Source: Leptospira sp. WS60.C2 (lineage in GTDB: Bacteria > Spirochaetota > Leptospiria > Leptospirales > Leptospiraceae). Taken from it: a stretch of 64,000 nt of DNA. Numbering within the stretch: the first letter of the stretch is position 1; each line of letters opens with the position of its first letter. Shown one piece after another: positions 33,706 through 42,945 of the stretch. A program made the position numbers and the translations under genes. The notes below the pieces were generated by a model. It made no database searches. It was not told the DNA's origin and saw nothing but the letters and a program-made list of their open reading frames with translations. The stretch lies in contig NZ_CP162133.1 in assembly GCF_040833955.1 (NCBI RefSeq), positions 2,378,001 through 2,442,000 of the forward strand, given 5' to 3'.

Positions 33706-36167
33706 TACATATATACGTTCAATTTGTTTACGGCTATTTCAAAGACAACTTCAGTAAAATTTTTTTCAATTTACTAAGCATAAGCTTAGGTATTGCATTA
33801 TTCATAAGTACTCAAATCAACGGATGGAAAGCAGAAAAAAGTTTAGTCGATCAAACAATTGGATACTCGTCTGAAACTTTTCTAGGACGTTATGTTTCAC
33901 TCCAAGAATTAAAGAAATCGAATCAAATCAATTTGAAGGAGATCGATTTTGCATTACCTGAAACAATCATGATTGAACCAGAATTACAATTAAAAGGTTA
34001 TTTCAAGATTTCAGGGAATCAAGTGATTAGTGTTCCAACAATCGGTAAAGATTTACTGACAAATCCGGGACTAGAGAGCCCAAACAAAAGGACAAGCCAA
34101 GTTCCAAAGTATTTTTTCAGCAATTCTCTCATTCAAAAATTCAACACAAGAGACTATCCAATTGTTCTAAATATCTGCGAAAACGATATCAAAATTTTTG
34201 AAAATGAAATTCAAGAAATTTCACAAGATGGCCTGTTCGTCATGATTGATATCGAAAGATTACAAAACATTTGTGATCTCAAAAACATATATACATCGAT
34301 TAATTTATCAACTCGATCCCCAATTAAACATAAAACGGAACAACTGAAATCCAATATCCCAAATCCAAACTGGCTTTTTGAATCTAAAGAAGAAATTCTC
34401 GAAAGAGCTGGTATCGCACTTGGATCTTTGAAGATAAATCTAACGATTATCTCTTTGGTATCTGTCTTGATTTCCTTCTTTATGGTTTCCAATATTTATA
34501 CAGGTTTATATCTTTCTCGAAAAAATGAATTCGGAATACTACTTTCACTTGGAGGTTCCAAGTTTAATAATTTTTCCTTATTCATAACTTTATCTTTAGT
34601 GTTAGGAATTCTTGGAGGAATCCTGGGTGCTTGTATTGGTATCACAATTTCAAACTTAAATTTAGCACAAACAGTAAACACTCTAACTGACTCCACACAA
34701 ATTACAACTTACAAAAATTTCCCACCTTCGATTCTCGTTTTTGGATTTATCATTTCAATTTTGGGTTCAATTTTAAGCGCCATTTTTAATGCAATCAAAG
34801 CTTACAAAATTCTTCCGATTGAACTTTTAAGAGAAAAAACCGACTTCGAAACAAAACCTCCGCTAACACTCAGTAAACTAAAATTATCCATCTTATCAAT
34901 TAGTTTCATTTTACTTGGCATTGCATTAGGAAATATCAATATAAAAAAGGAAATAATACCTGGGCTTATCGGCGTGGGATCCGTAATTCTTGGTTTCGTA
35001 ATGCTAAATTACATTTCAATACCTTTTGTTATTAAACTCATAGATAAATTGACTAAAGGGTGGAATTTATCTGCAAGTTTTCTACTTGGGATTAAGGAAA
35101 TTGAAATCGATTCTTGGAAAAATAGTTTAACCATTTCTACGATCATGTTGTCCACATCGCTCGTTTTTACCCTGACAACTTTAACCGCAAGTTATGAATC
35201 ATCCTTGAAAAAATGGATAGGAGATGAAAATAAATCGGACTATTCTCTTATTGATGAAAAAAAACTAAGTTCTGGAGAACCAGGAGTCCCGATTTCCTTA
35301 TTAGAAAAGCTGAAAAAAGACGAAACATTTTCAGATGTTGAACCTTTTTACATCAACTCCAAGTTCATAGTAAATGGCAAATATTTCACTTTGCATGCCT
35401 TAAACTTTGATAGTTCACTTAACAAAGATGCAATTTTAGTTTCAAAAAATTTATGTTTTCTAGAAAACTTGTGCAATGGGGATTCAATCACAATTAATTC
35501 CCCTCTGAAAGGAAACGTAATCTTAAGGATCCAAGGAGAAAGAGAACATTTTTTTTCAGAAAGGGGGACGATTCTAATAGATTACCAACTTTTCCAAAAA
35601 TTGTTTTCAACAAATTTCCTGAACTCGATACGACTCACCCTAAATAAGGGAGTAGAGAGGAACGAGGCCACAAGAAAAATGAACTCAATTTCTGAGGAAA
35701 ACAATCTCATTTTTTTAGATCAAATAAAATTAAAAGAACTCTACTTGACCGGTATGAACCAAGTATTCTCTGTGCTTGATACTTTAAAATTATCAGCAAT
35801 TATAATTTCGATTTTGGCTCTGATTACTTCTGTCTTTTATTACATTAAAGAAAAATCAAGGATCTTAGCAGGATTAAAGGCAATAGGAATGAGTTTCTAC
35901 CAGTTATTTCTTTTGCTATATTATCAAACATTTTTTCTTTTAAGTTTTGGAGTGATTTCAGGTATTGTTAATAGTATTATCTTATCACCAATTGTCATAT
36001 ATGGAATCAATCAGAATGCATTTGGTTGGACTTTGAATTATACTTACCCCGTTCACTTTGTAGCATATCTTTCGATAATCATTCCGATTTTTGCAGGATT
36101 GGTCTGTGTAATTCCATTCTATTTTCTCTACAAAATGAAAATTTCGAAAGAACTAAGTTACGAATAA
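33702..36167 (+). CDS. FtsX/MacB-family ABC transporter permease
   Basis: 821 residues. One membrane helix near the N-terminus (FFNLLSISLGIALFIST) precedes a ~200-residue extracytoplasmic domain. Next come three helices (ISLVSVLISFFMVSNIYTG, FITLSLVLGILGGILGACIG, ILVFGFIISILGSILSA) forming one FtsX domain. A second copy near the C-terminus repeats this (LSAIIISILALITSVFYY and following). The duplicated FtsX layout with large soluble domains resembles permeases of the YbbP type that pair with LolD-like ATPases. It is co-transcribed with the ATPase gene. Confidence 0.88.
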   Translation: MIHIYVQFVYGYFKDNFSKIFFNLLSISLGIALFISTQINGWKAEKSLVDQTIGYSSETFLGRYVSLQELKKSNQINLKEIDFALPETIMIEPELQLKGYFKISGNQVISVPTIGKDLLTNPGLESPNKRTSQVPKYFFSNSLIQKFNTRDYPIVLNICENDIKIFENEIQEISQDGLFVMIDIERLQNICDLKNIYTSINLSTRSPIKHKTEQLKSNIPNPNWLFESKEEILERAGIALGSLKINLTIISLVSVLISFFMVSNIYTGLYLSRKNEFGILLSLGGSKFNNFSLFITLSLVLGILGGILGACIGITISNLNLAQTVNTLTDSTQITTYKNFPPSILVFGFIISILGSILSAIFNAIKAYKILPIELLREKTDFETKPPLTLSKLKLSILSISFILLGIALGNINIKKEIIPGLIGVGSVILGFVMLNYISIPFVIKLIDKLTKGWNLSASFLLGIKEIEIDSWKNSLTISTIMLSTSLVFTLTTLTASYESSLKKWIGDENKSDYSLIDEKKLSSGEPGVPISLLEKLKKDETFSDVEPFYINSKFIVNGKYFTLHALNFDSSLNKDAILVSKNLCFLENLCNGDSITINSPLKGNVILRIQGEREHFFSERGTILIDYQLFQKLFSTNFLNSIRLTLNKGVERNEATRKMNSISEENNLIFLDQIKLKELYLTGMNQVFSVLDTLKLSAIIISILALITSVFYYIKEKSRILAGLKAIGMSFYQLFLLLYYQTFFLLSFGVISGIVNSIILSPIVIYGINQNAFGWTLNYTYPVHFVAYLSIIIPIFAGLVCVIPFYFLYKMKISKELSYE

Positions 36168-36205
36168 TTCTTTACCAAAAAGATACCGTATCTTATTTTT
36201 AAATC

Positions 36206-37108
36206 ATGGCAGGCAGTATCAAAGTTTGTTTGGATTTAGCCGATATCATTAGGAAAGAAAATGTCGAATCACGCGAAAAAATTCCGACCTCAGATACACA
36301 TTTAAGAATTTGGTCATCACAGCTTGCCCGATCTGAAGAAGATATTCGAAAACTACTAACAGCTCTCAGGGATAGTCATTATATTTTTATAGTCACGATT
36401 GTATCTCCAGACCCAAACTTATTTGTTTATGGTGAAGACGCATACGTTTATGCCGAACCATTTATTTTGAATGAATTAAAAAAACATTCAGAAGAAACTC
36501 TAGAGAAACAATACGAAGCGAGTAATTATAAACGAAAATCAGCGTTCCAAATTACTCGTGAATTATTTCCTAAGATAAAGGAATTCAATAATACTCCGCT
36601 AGGCCGAGCGATCAATTTATCAGTTATGCTGGAAGAATTCCAGCGAATGCTAACTGCCCAGAGTTATGAATATACCGATCAATGGAGGCGAAATAAACTC
36701 CAAGAAATATTCAAAGACGAAGTATTAGTTGCAGAGGAATTAGCAAATAGCGCAAATTTCCGAGACAATGACGCTACCAAAAGAGCGGTTGATCAGCTAA
36801 AAGAACAAACACCAAAAGAAAAAATTGATTCGAATTGGGTAAAGGCAAAGGAAAATTTTTCAACGGAATTCTTACTCCGAGTCCACTTCAGAAAATATGA
36901 ATTCGATATAGTTAAGAAATTGATTCAATCAGGAAAACTGAAAGAAGAAAAAGACATTAAATATGTCAGAGACACAATCCAATTAATGGAAAGCCGAATG
37001 GAGCAAGATAACCTGCTTAGGCGATATGCCAATGAAATGATAGAACTAAGACGATATGCCCAAGCAAAACTAAATATGATCAGACAAGGAATTGGCTCAA
37101 ATCAATAA
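36206..37108 (+). CDS. hypothetical soluble protein
   Basis: 300 residues with no family I recognise. There is no signal peptide or membrane helix. The N-terminal 90 residues look like a small alpha/beta or winged-helix unit (HLRIWSSQLARSEEDIRKLLTALRDSHYIFIVTIVS), which could bind nucleic acid. The rest is helical and strongly charged, with a likely coiled coil at 225-300. It follows the permease gene by 38 bases on the same strand. Function not inferred. Confidence 0.65.
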   Translation: MAGSIKVCLDLADIIRKENVESREKIPTSDTHLRIWSSQLARSEEDIRKLLTALRDSHYIFIVTIVSPDPNLFVYGEDAYVYAEPFILNELKKHSEETLEKQYEASNYKRKSAFQITRELFPKIKEFNNTPLGRAINLSVMLEEFQRMLTAQSYEYTDQWRRNKLQEIFKDEVLVAEELANSANFRDNDATKRAVDQLKEQTPKEKIDSNWVKAKENFSTEFLLRVHFRKYEFDIVKKLIQSGKLKEEKDIKYVRDTIQLMESRMEQDNLLRRYANEMIELRRYAQAKLNMIRQGIGSNQ

Positions 37109-37131
37109 CCATCTAACTAATATTTGCAAAA

Positions 37132-37884
37132 TCAAGATTTGAACCAACCTACTCGATCCAATTGCGAATACACTTGAAAGAAAAATATAATTAAGCTAAT
37201 GAAAATAAGTCTGCGTTTCAAAGAAAACCTTTGATTGATATGATTTTCTTTTTCTGGAGTATACAAAAGATAAACAATCAAATTGATATTAAAAAAAAGT
37301 CCAAATAACTCAGACGTTATAAATGGAAACTTTTCCTTTACCATAGGAAGGTAAAGCATGACCAAAAGAATTACACTTGGTATAAAATAGAAAGGTGTTT
37401 TTAGATTCCACAATCTATCATCCGTTAAATCATATTCTCTTTTAATTCCTGAAGTTTTTTCGAGTTCAGTGACCAATTCTTCCCAATTTTCAAGATTCAC
37501 CAAAGGATGAATTTTTTCTTTTGTTTCTAATATGACTCGATCATAACCTCTGAACTTATCTATGGTAATTTCTTCAAGATCTTTGATCCGAACGGTTGCG
37601 CAATTTCCGCTAGAATCAAACTGTTTTAGGATCCCACCTTCTAGCACCACTTTACCGCTTGAAAGAATTTCAATTTGTTTTAAAAAATTTCTTCTCAAAA
37701 ACCAAAAGAAAAACGCAAGTAAAGGCAAAAATATCAAAAAGAATTGTGGTCTACCCTCTCTCGGAATCTGCAAACTATTGTAAATGACAAACAAAACAAA
37801 TAGTGCAATCACCGCCCAAGTTCTTGTTAAAAGTTTTTTACGAAACAAAGCCACATCATATAAGAATTGTTTTGGCACACTCAT
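37132..37884 (-). CDS. hypothetical membrane protein
   Basis: 250 residues with four predicted membrane segments: two near residues 20-62 (WAVIALFVLFVIYNSL, FFLIFLPLLAFFFWFL) and two to three in the C-terminal third (FYFIPSVILLVMLYLP, LFFNINLIVYLLY, LIFISLIIFFFQVY). Between them lies a cytosolic beta-rich region resembling a PH-like domain (VVLEGGILKQFDSSGN, ITIDKFRGYDRVILET). It starts inside the end of pyrE (4-base overlap), so it is translationally coupled to it. Function unknown. Confidence 0.65.
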   Translation of the reverse strand: MSVPKQFLYDVALFRKKLLTRTWAVIALFVLFVIYNSLQIPREGRPQFFLIFLPLLAFFFWFLRRNFLKQIEILSSGKVVLEGGILKQFDSSGNCATVRIKDLEEITIDKFRGYDRVILETKEKIHPLVNLENWEELVTELEKTSGIKREYDLTDDRLWNLKTPFYFIPSVILLVMLYLPMVKEKFPFITSELFGLFFNINLIVYLLYTPEKENHINQRFSLKRRLIFISLIIFFFQVYSQLDRVGWFKS

Positions 37885-38441
37885 TTGAAAAACTCACTCT
37901 TGGTAAAAATCGATTTCATAAAAACATGCTCAGATTCTAAATTTTCTTTCCCACCCTCTTCTCTATCCAAGATACAAATCCCACTCGTAACTTGAATCCC
38001 AGCTTCTCGGAGCACCTTGACAGCTTTCAAAGTGGAACCACCTGTGGTAATTACATCATCTACCACCAAACAGGTTTTCACTTCTCTCCAAAAACCCTCA
38101 ATCTGCTGGCCAGTACCATGGCCTTTCGATTCTTTTCTGACCACGAGGGGGAAGATCGTTTTTCCCCTTTTTTGGTAGGCCAAAGAAATCGCATAGGCAA
38201 TTGGGTCGGCTCCCAAAGTGAGTCCTCCAATTGCTTGGAACTCAATGTCCAATTTTGGAATGATTTCTTCGACAAAACAATCTGCTAAAATGGCTAAACG
38301 TTCTGGATGAAGTGTGACTTCTTTGCAATTGAAATAATGTTGTGATTCTAGACCGCTCGCCAATCGAAATGGTGTTTCTGAAAAACGATACACGTAAGTT
38401 TTCATCCAGTGAAATAGTTGATCGCGAAGTGAATGGGACAT
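37881..38441 (-). CDS. pyrE: orotate phosphoribosyltransferase
   Basis: 186 residues. The PRPP-binding signature CLVVDDVITTGGSTLKAVKVL is complete, and VVRKESKGHG contains the flexible catalytic-loop residues. It joins orotate to PRPP to make OMP in de novo pyrimidine synthesis. The short form, starting MSHSLRDQLFHWMKTYVYRF, is typical of bacterial PyrE of about 190-210 residues. It is followed by an overlapping membrane-protein gene. Confidence 0.92.
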   Translation of the reverse strand: MSHSLRDQLFHWMKTYVYRFSETPFRLASGLESQHYFNCKEVTLHPERLAILADCFVEEIIPKLDIEFQAIGGLTLGADPIAYAISLAYQKRGKTIFPLVVRKESKGHGTGQQIEGFWREVKTCLVVDDVITTGGSTLKAVKVLREAGIQVTSGICILDREEGGKENLESEHVFMKSIFTKSEFFK

Positions 38442-38840
38442 ATTCTAATTATTTTCTTAGCTTTTCATTGAATACAATATTTTCCTATTGTTTGCAAACC
38501 CGATCTTTCGCATCCACCAAAACAAGCGTAAAGAAGCTCGTCCAAGAGGTTTACTACAAAATAGAGGTGGAGAGGGCAATCTGACTGGATTCACTATAGG
38601 ATCTATATCTATCGGTTGGTCAGGATAAATATTACACTAAGTGTAAATTTACGCAGATAGAATATTTACAGTAAAGTAAAAATCATCTACTACGTAAATA
38701 TTGTCTTGATATAAAAATAATTTTCGAGAAATTTGATCTTAAACTCCCCCAAGAATCTTTTTATTAACCTAAACAAGGAACTTTAGGATAGAAACTGACC
38801 CAATCAATGGAGAATTTTCTAAACTGGATGGAACCAAATC
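38442..38840. other. 399-bp intergenic region with palindromes
   Basis: Lies between the divergent pyrE and TetR genes. It holds no credible gene. It contains a perfect 15-bp palindrome TTACACTAAGTGTAA (38632-38646) and an inverted repeat AATATTTAC (38661-38669) with GTAAATATT (38694-38702). These are candidates for regulator sites upstream of the TetR gene at 38841. Confidence 0.5.
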
Positions 38841-39503
38841 ATGCAAGAGATGACCTTTGAAAACAAGATGCTAGCCAGAATTCCCCTTCGGATTCGAAAA
38901 AAGAAGAAAACGGAAGAAACCATCCTCAAGGTTGCGAAACAGTTATTTCAAGAGAGAGGGTATGCAAAAGTAACTGTGCCAGAAATCGCCGAAGAGGCAG
39001 AAGTTTCAGTGAAAACTATATTTAATTACTTTGGAACAAAGGAGGAAATTGCTTTCCGCGAGGAGATTCAATTCTGTGATCAGCTCATCATCCACCTCTT
39101 GTCCCGAAGACAAAATCAGTCCCTACTAGAATCCTTTCAGGAATTCGTTTGGGCCCTTGTACAATCGATCGATCCAGAGAATCTAATTGATTCACTCCCT
39201 GGTTTCCATCCATGGATGGACGATCCAATCCTGGAACAACGATATCTACTGCTTTGGGAGAATTATGAAAAAAAGATCACGGACGCCTTACATTTGGATT
39301 TAGGTAAAACCGAATTCGATCCCGTGATAAGGGTAGTTTCCTGTCAATTGGTCTCTATCCTTCGGACTCTGGGTTCAAAAGACTTAAAATCATACCTAAA
39401 GCCAATTCCTGTTGCTTTGCGTTACAGGGCCTTAGAAAAATGGACGCTTAGATCCTTGGAATTGCTATCTGGGATCCAAGCTCCATTACAAAAAATCAAT
39501 TAG
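38841..39503 (+). CDS. TetR/AcrR family transcriptional regulator
   Basis: 220 residues. The DNA-binding part is canonical: KKTEETILKVAKQLFQERGYAKVTVPEIAEEAEVSVKTIFNYFGTKEEI (residues 19-67). A helical C-terminal domain follows with no hint of its ligand. It is transcribed away from pyrE across a 399-bp region with palindromes that could be its operators. Its end overlaps the convergent cytochrome c peroxidase gene by 4 bases. Confidence 0.9.
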   Translation: MQEMTFENKMLARIPLRIRKKKKTEETILKVAKQLFQERGYAKVTVPEIAEEAEVSVKTIFNYFGTKEEIAFREEIQFCDQLIIHLLSRRQNQSLLESFQEFVWALVQSIDPENLIDSLPGFHPWMDDPILEQRYLLLWENYEKKITDALHLDLGKTEFDPVIRVVSCQLVSILRTLGSKDLKSYLKPIPVALRYRALEKWTLRSLELLSGIQAPLQKIN

Positions 39504-40486
39504 TTTACTCGGTTTTTATCCGCTAGTGTTCCTAAAAACAGAACAATCTTTTTTGTCTCTTCTTCAGAGAGGTTGATGCCTAATTGGTGGTATGCCATTT
39601 TTTGAACAGCCTCTTCCAGAGTGGCAACTTTACCATCATGAAAATAAGGACCAGTTAGAGTGATGTTTCGTAAGCTGGGTACTTTAAAAACAAATTTGTC
39701 TTCTGGTTTTTTTGTGACATTGAAACGACCAAGGTCATCGGTCTTATATTCGTTCACTAAACCTACTTTTCGGTAAGAATTCCCTCCGAGTAAATTTCCA
39801 GAATGGCAAGATGTACATCCTGCTGCGAGAAAACTTTTAAATCCTTCTTGTTCTGCTTTCGTAAGGGCTTTAAAATCCCCTTTCACGAAATCATCAAATT
39901 TTGATGGAGTAACGAGTGTACGCTCAAACGCTGCGATTGCACCTGCTAAATTTTCATACGATACAGGATCTTTGTCATTCGGAAACGCTTCTGCAAAAAG
40001 TTTCGGATATTCGGCATCTTCGTTGATCCGTTTTAAAACTTCTTTTTCAGAAGGCATCGCCATCTCCACTGGATTTAGGATTGGACCTTTCGCCTGTGCT
40101 TTCAAGTCAGCGGCTCTTCCATCCCAGAATTGCACAAAGTGGAAACCTGCATTCAATACGGTTGGAGAATTTCTGTCCCCATTTTTACCAAAAGCACCGG
40201 GTGAGGTGGGGAGGTTATCCACACCAGCCGCTTTTCCCTCGATATTGTGGCAGGAATTACAAGACTGAGTTTCATTTAGAGAAAGTTTTTTCTCAAAATA
40301 CAATTTTTTCCCAAGAGAAATTAGTTTCTCAGAGTCATTTTCGGAACCTGGCATTTTTTCAGGCAATGCGCCGATGATTTGTTTCGCTTTTCCTTGGATT
40401 TCTTTTGTTTCTTCTGATGGACCACAATAGACCAAAGAAAAGAGCACTATTATCATTAGAAAAGGTGTCAGTATTTTTTTAAGCAT
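39500..40486 (-). CDS. di-haem cytochrome c peroxidase (CcpA/MauG family) lipoprotein
   Basis: 328 residues. The signal peptide ends in VLFSLVYC, a lipobox, so the protein is probably membrane-anchored in the periplasm. Two c-type haem motifs are present: CNSCH (about residue 78) and CTSCH (about residue 226). The family segments FWDGRAADLKAQAKGPI, NPVEMAM and FKVPSLRNITLTGPYFHDG surround them. It reduces hydrogen peroxide with electrons from cytochrome c. It is a single gene, convergent with the TetR gene; a link with that regulator is possible but unproved. Confidence 0.92.
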   Translation of the reverse strand: MLKKILTPFLMIIVLFSLVYCGPSEETKEIQGKAKQIIGALPEKMPGSENDSEKLISLGKKLYFEKKLSLNETQSCNSCHNIEGKAAGVDNLPTSPGAFGKNGDRNSPTVLNAGFHFVQFWDGRAADLKAQAKGPILNPVEMAMPSEKEVLKRINEDAEYPKLFAEAFPNDKDPVSYENLAGAIAAFERTLVTPSKFDDFVKGDFKALTKAEQEGFKSFLAAGCTSCHSGNLLGGNSYRKVGLVNEYKTDDLGRFNVTKKPEDKFVFKVPSLRNITLTGPYFHDGKVATLEEAVQKMAYHQLGINLSEEETKKIVLFLGTLADKNRVN

Positions 40487-40725
40487 GTCTTTCCTCTTTC
40501 CGCTATCTACAGAGATTGTAGTGATATGGGCAAGTGCGATTTAAATCAAACTGTCTGAAAACGCAAGGGAAAGTAGGAAACTAGGATCTGAACCATGGTT
40601 GATTCTAGAGCAATTTTCCTTTTTTTCTGCAAACGTACTGCTAAAAGTAAAAGCACTCTAGGGCAAATGAATGGCATGCAAATGGTAATAAGATGAAAAC
40701 GAGTTTTTTCGGGCTGGATTCGAGA

Positions 40726-40741
40726 TGGCACGAAATTTGCT
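40726..40741 (+). promoter_or_regulatory. sigma-54 (RpoN) promoter of the PilZ gene
   Basis: TGGCACGAAATTTGCT matches the full -24/-12 consensus (TGGCACG, four bases, TTGCT). Transcription should begin near 40752, giving a leader of about 26 bases before the ATG at 40778. Confidence 0.8.
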
Positions 40742-40777
40742 TAAAGAAGATGGAACTCTCTCTTTATGGAGCATTGT

Positions 40778-41125
40778 ATGCTAAACACAAGAAGAACAGA
40801 ACGAATCCCCTCCTTTGATTGGGATGACCTAGAACTAAAACTTTTTTCGATCAATGACAAACCAGAGTATATTGTCACTAAGATTGGAAACATTTCTGAA
40901 CTAGGAGTCAGTAGCTGGATCAAAGAAGGAATTGGATTACAGGAACGAGACATCGTAACAGGAGTCATCGAAAGTGATTTAACAAGATCTCGTATTTCCT
41001 TTCGAGGAAAGATTGCCTGGATGAAAGAATCCGAAGAGGGTTTCCAATTTGGAATTAAGTTTTTAGAGGAATTAATCCTTCCTAATTTCATCATAGCGAG
41101 GTCTATGGCGGAATCAGCCGCATAG
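40778..41125 (+). CDS. PilZ domain protein
   Basis: About 115 residues, essentially one PilZ domain. It has the c-di-GMP binding elements RRTER near the N-terminus and the NISELGVSS box 30-35 residues on, and the later strand KIAWMKESEEGFQFGIKF. PilZ proteins bind c-di-GMP and alter motility or surface functions. The frame extends 4 codons upstream (40766), but GGAG six bases before the ATG at 40778 fixes the start. A strong sigma-54 promoter precedes it, so expression should need RpoN and an enhancer-binding activator. Confidence 0.88.
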   Translation: MLNTRRTERIPSFDWDDLELKLFSINDKPEYIVTKIGNISELGVSSWIKEGIGLQERDIVTGVIESDLTRSRISFRGKIAWMKESEEGFQFGIKFLEELILPNFIIARSMAESAA

Positions 41126-41210
41126 TCAAAAAAAATGGATTTCTAGGTTCGAATCAGAAGAGTTTCCTCTCGATTTACAAACCACACAATCCGATACTTG
41201 TAAGGAAGCT

Positions 41211-42143
41211 ATGTCCCAAGTGAAACATTTGATCTCCTGGCAAGATTGGAAGGATGAAGAAATCCAGGAATTATTAGATTTTGCAGTGTATGTAAAGAAA
41301 AATCGCGTGTATTTTTCTGGGCATATGTCAGGCAGATCTCTCGCGATGTTGTTTCAAAAAACGTCAACCCGTACCAGAGTATCGTTTGAAGCTGGAATGA
41401 CGGAGCTAGGCGGACATGCCATTTTTTTGGATTGGATGGCTTCCAATTTTCTACTCTCAGACATTGATTTCGAAGGGAAATATTTGTCGAGTAACGTTGC
41501 CATCATCATGGCACGTCTGAAAAAACATGAAGATTTATTAACCTTAAAATCCGGATCAACAGTTCCAGTGATTAATGGATGTTGTAATCTCTTTCATCCA
41601 TGTCAATCGTTAGCAGACATACTAACAATCGTTATAGATTCACCAAATGATTGGCAAAAAAAACAACTCTGTTATATCGGTGTGCATAATAATGTCGCCA
41701 ATTCACTCGTAGAAATTACTGCGGCGTTGGGAATTCATTTGATCTTAGTGACTCCAATTGCTGCAAAAGAATCAATTGTGACTGAAGCCATTGAACGTGC
41801 TAAGAAAAAAGGAACTGTTTCTTGGGAAATGGATGTAAAAAAAGCCGTTTCTCAGGCAGATTATGTGTATACGGATACTTGGGTGGACATGGAGTTTTTT
41901 AATGACCCGAAATTCCAAAAAGAGAAAGAAGAACGCATCCAGATGATGATGCCTTTCCAAGTCAATGCTGAGTTAATGAAACATTCCAAAGCGAAAGTTA
42001 TGCACGATATGCCAATCCATGCAGGTTACGAAATCACTAGGGAAATGGTGCAAAGTGAACGTTCGATCATTTTTACACAGGCTGAAAATCGACTCGATGC
42101 GCAAAAAGCAGTGATTTTAAAACTCTTAGAAAACCATACCTAA
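41211..42143 (+). CDS. ornithine carbamoyltransferase-family transcarbamylase with atypical loops
   Basis: 310 residues. The carbamoyl-phosphate site is canonical (FQKTSTRTRVSFEAGM, HPCQSLADIL). The amino-acid substrate loops are not. Where OTCase has HCLP the protein reads HDMPIHAGYE (near residue 265), and where OTCase has the SMG loop it reads DTWVDMEFFNDPKF (near 223). It could be a divergent argF, or a transcarbamylase for another amine. The start has a good AAGGAAG Shine-Dalgarno. It follows the PilZ gene by 85 bases. Confidence 0.8.
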   Translation: MSQVKHLISWQDWKDEEIQELLDFAVYVKKNRVYFSGHMSGRSLAMLFQKTSTRTRVSFEAGMTELGGHAIFLDWMASNFLLSDIDFEGKYLSSNVAIIMARLKKHEDLLTLKSGSTVPVINGCCNLFHPCQSLADILTIVIDSPNDWQKKQLCYIGVHNNVANSLVEITAALGIHLILVTPIAAKESIVTEAIERAKKKGTVSWEMDVKKAVSQADYVYTDTWVDMEFFNDPKFQKEKEERIQMMMPFQVNAELMKHSKAKVMHDMPIHAGYEITREMVQSERSIIFTQAENRLDAQKAVILKLLENHT

Positions 42144-42436
42144 TCACGGGCCATTGCCTTAGATTTGCTATTATGATCTTCTTTTTTAGAGCTTTTGATT
42201 TCTATCGATCGATTTGTTTCCGGGTTCTCCTATCTTAGCGAAAATTTACGATTTCTATGGTGCCACGAACTTCATTTTTTACAAACAGGAAAGATACAGA
42301 AAACATACAGGAAAGATAAAATTTTCACGAATCCAAAATGTTTGTTAACCGAAAAATAGTTTCGATAAAATAGTTTTCTAACATTCCATTTACATTGAGT
42401 GCAAGGGGATTGGAATTTGTGCATCCAAACTACACA
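42144..42436. other. 293-bp gap after the transcarbamylase gene
   Basis: No gene is visible. It contains a 12-base direct repeat, ACAGGAAAGATA, at 42285-42296 and 42307-42318, 22 bases apart (two helical turns). No terminator-like stem was identified. Confidence 0.4.
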
Positions 42437-42907
42437 CTACCCTTCGGGAGGGTGAGCATCCCCTTTCGAATACAGTTCCCAAGGTGGTTCCTTACGGTTT
42501 ACCATCCAACCACTGAACCCATCTAAAAAATAGAGAAAGTCGATTTTGTCTTCGTGATCGAAATCGAATGTTTGTAAGGCATCATCATAACATTGAAACC
42601 AGATGGAACGTTCCTTTTCCGAAATGGGGAAGGCAAAATGACGCATCCGCATACGCGCGGGCCCCCATTTTTCCAGATAATAGCCTGGACCACCTAACAC
42701 TTGAATGAGGAAGTCAGCCTGTTTTTCTTTTGCCAAATCCCAGTCTCCTGGGAACATCCATCGAATCTCGGAAGTTTTGATCAGATCATAAAAATCTGAA
42801 ACTAACTGACGGATGTTTGTTTCACCCCATTTCTCGAAGAGATGTTTCACATTGGGATTGGTTGGAGGAGGTCCGCCTGGAGGGGTATAAATATCGTTCG
42901 AGTCCAA
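42437..42907 (-). CDS. truncated haemoglobin-like globin
   Basis: 156 residues, of which about 120 form a 2-on-2 globin. Evidence is LVSDFYDLIKTSEIRWMF (B/C helices), FLIQVLGGPGYYLEKWG (E region), the proximal-His segment MRMRHFAFPI and the following WFQCYDDAL with a Trp at the G8 position, which points to group II (trHbO). It would bind oxygen, NO or peroxide. It is alone, divergent from the CitE-like gene, with a structured GC-rich element between them. Confidence 0.8.
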   Translation of the reverse strand: MDSNDIYTPPGGPPPTNPNVKHLFEKWGETNIRQLVSDFYDLIKTSEIRWMFPGDWDLAKEKQADFLIQVLGGPGYYLEKWGPARMRMRHFAFPISEKERSIWFQCYDDALQTFDFDHEDKIDFLYFLDGFSGWMVNRKEPPWELYSKGDAHPPEG

Positions 42908-42945
42908 ATCAATTTCCAGAATTGCGAAAGGGACAGGAAGGGGAA

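Noticed and set aside
41144..41160. GGTTCGAATC, a T-loop-like sequence suggestive of a tRNA
   Set aside because: The flanking bases do not form a T-stem, and no acceptor, D or anticodon arms can be found.
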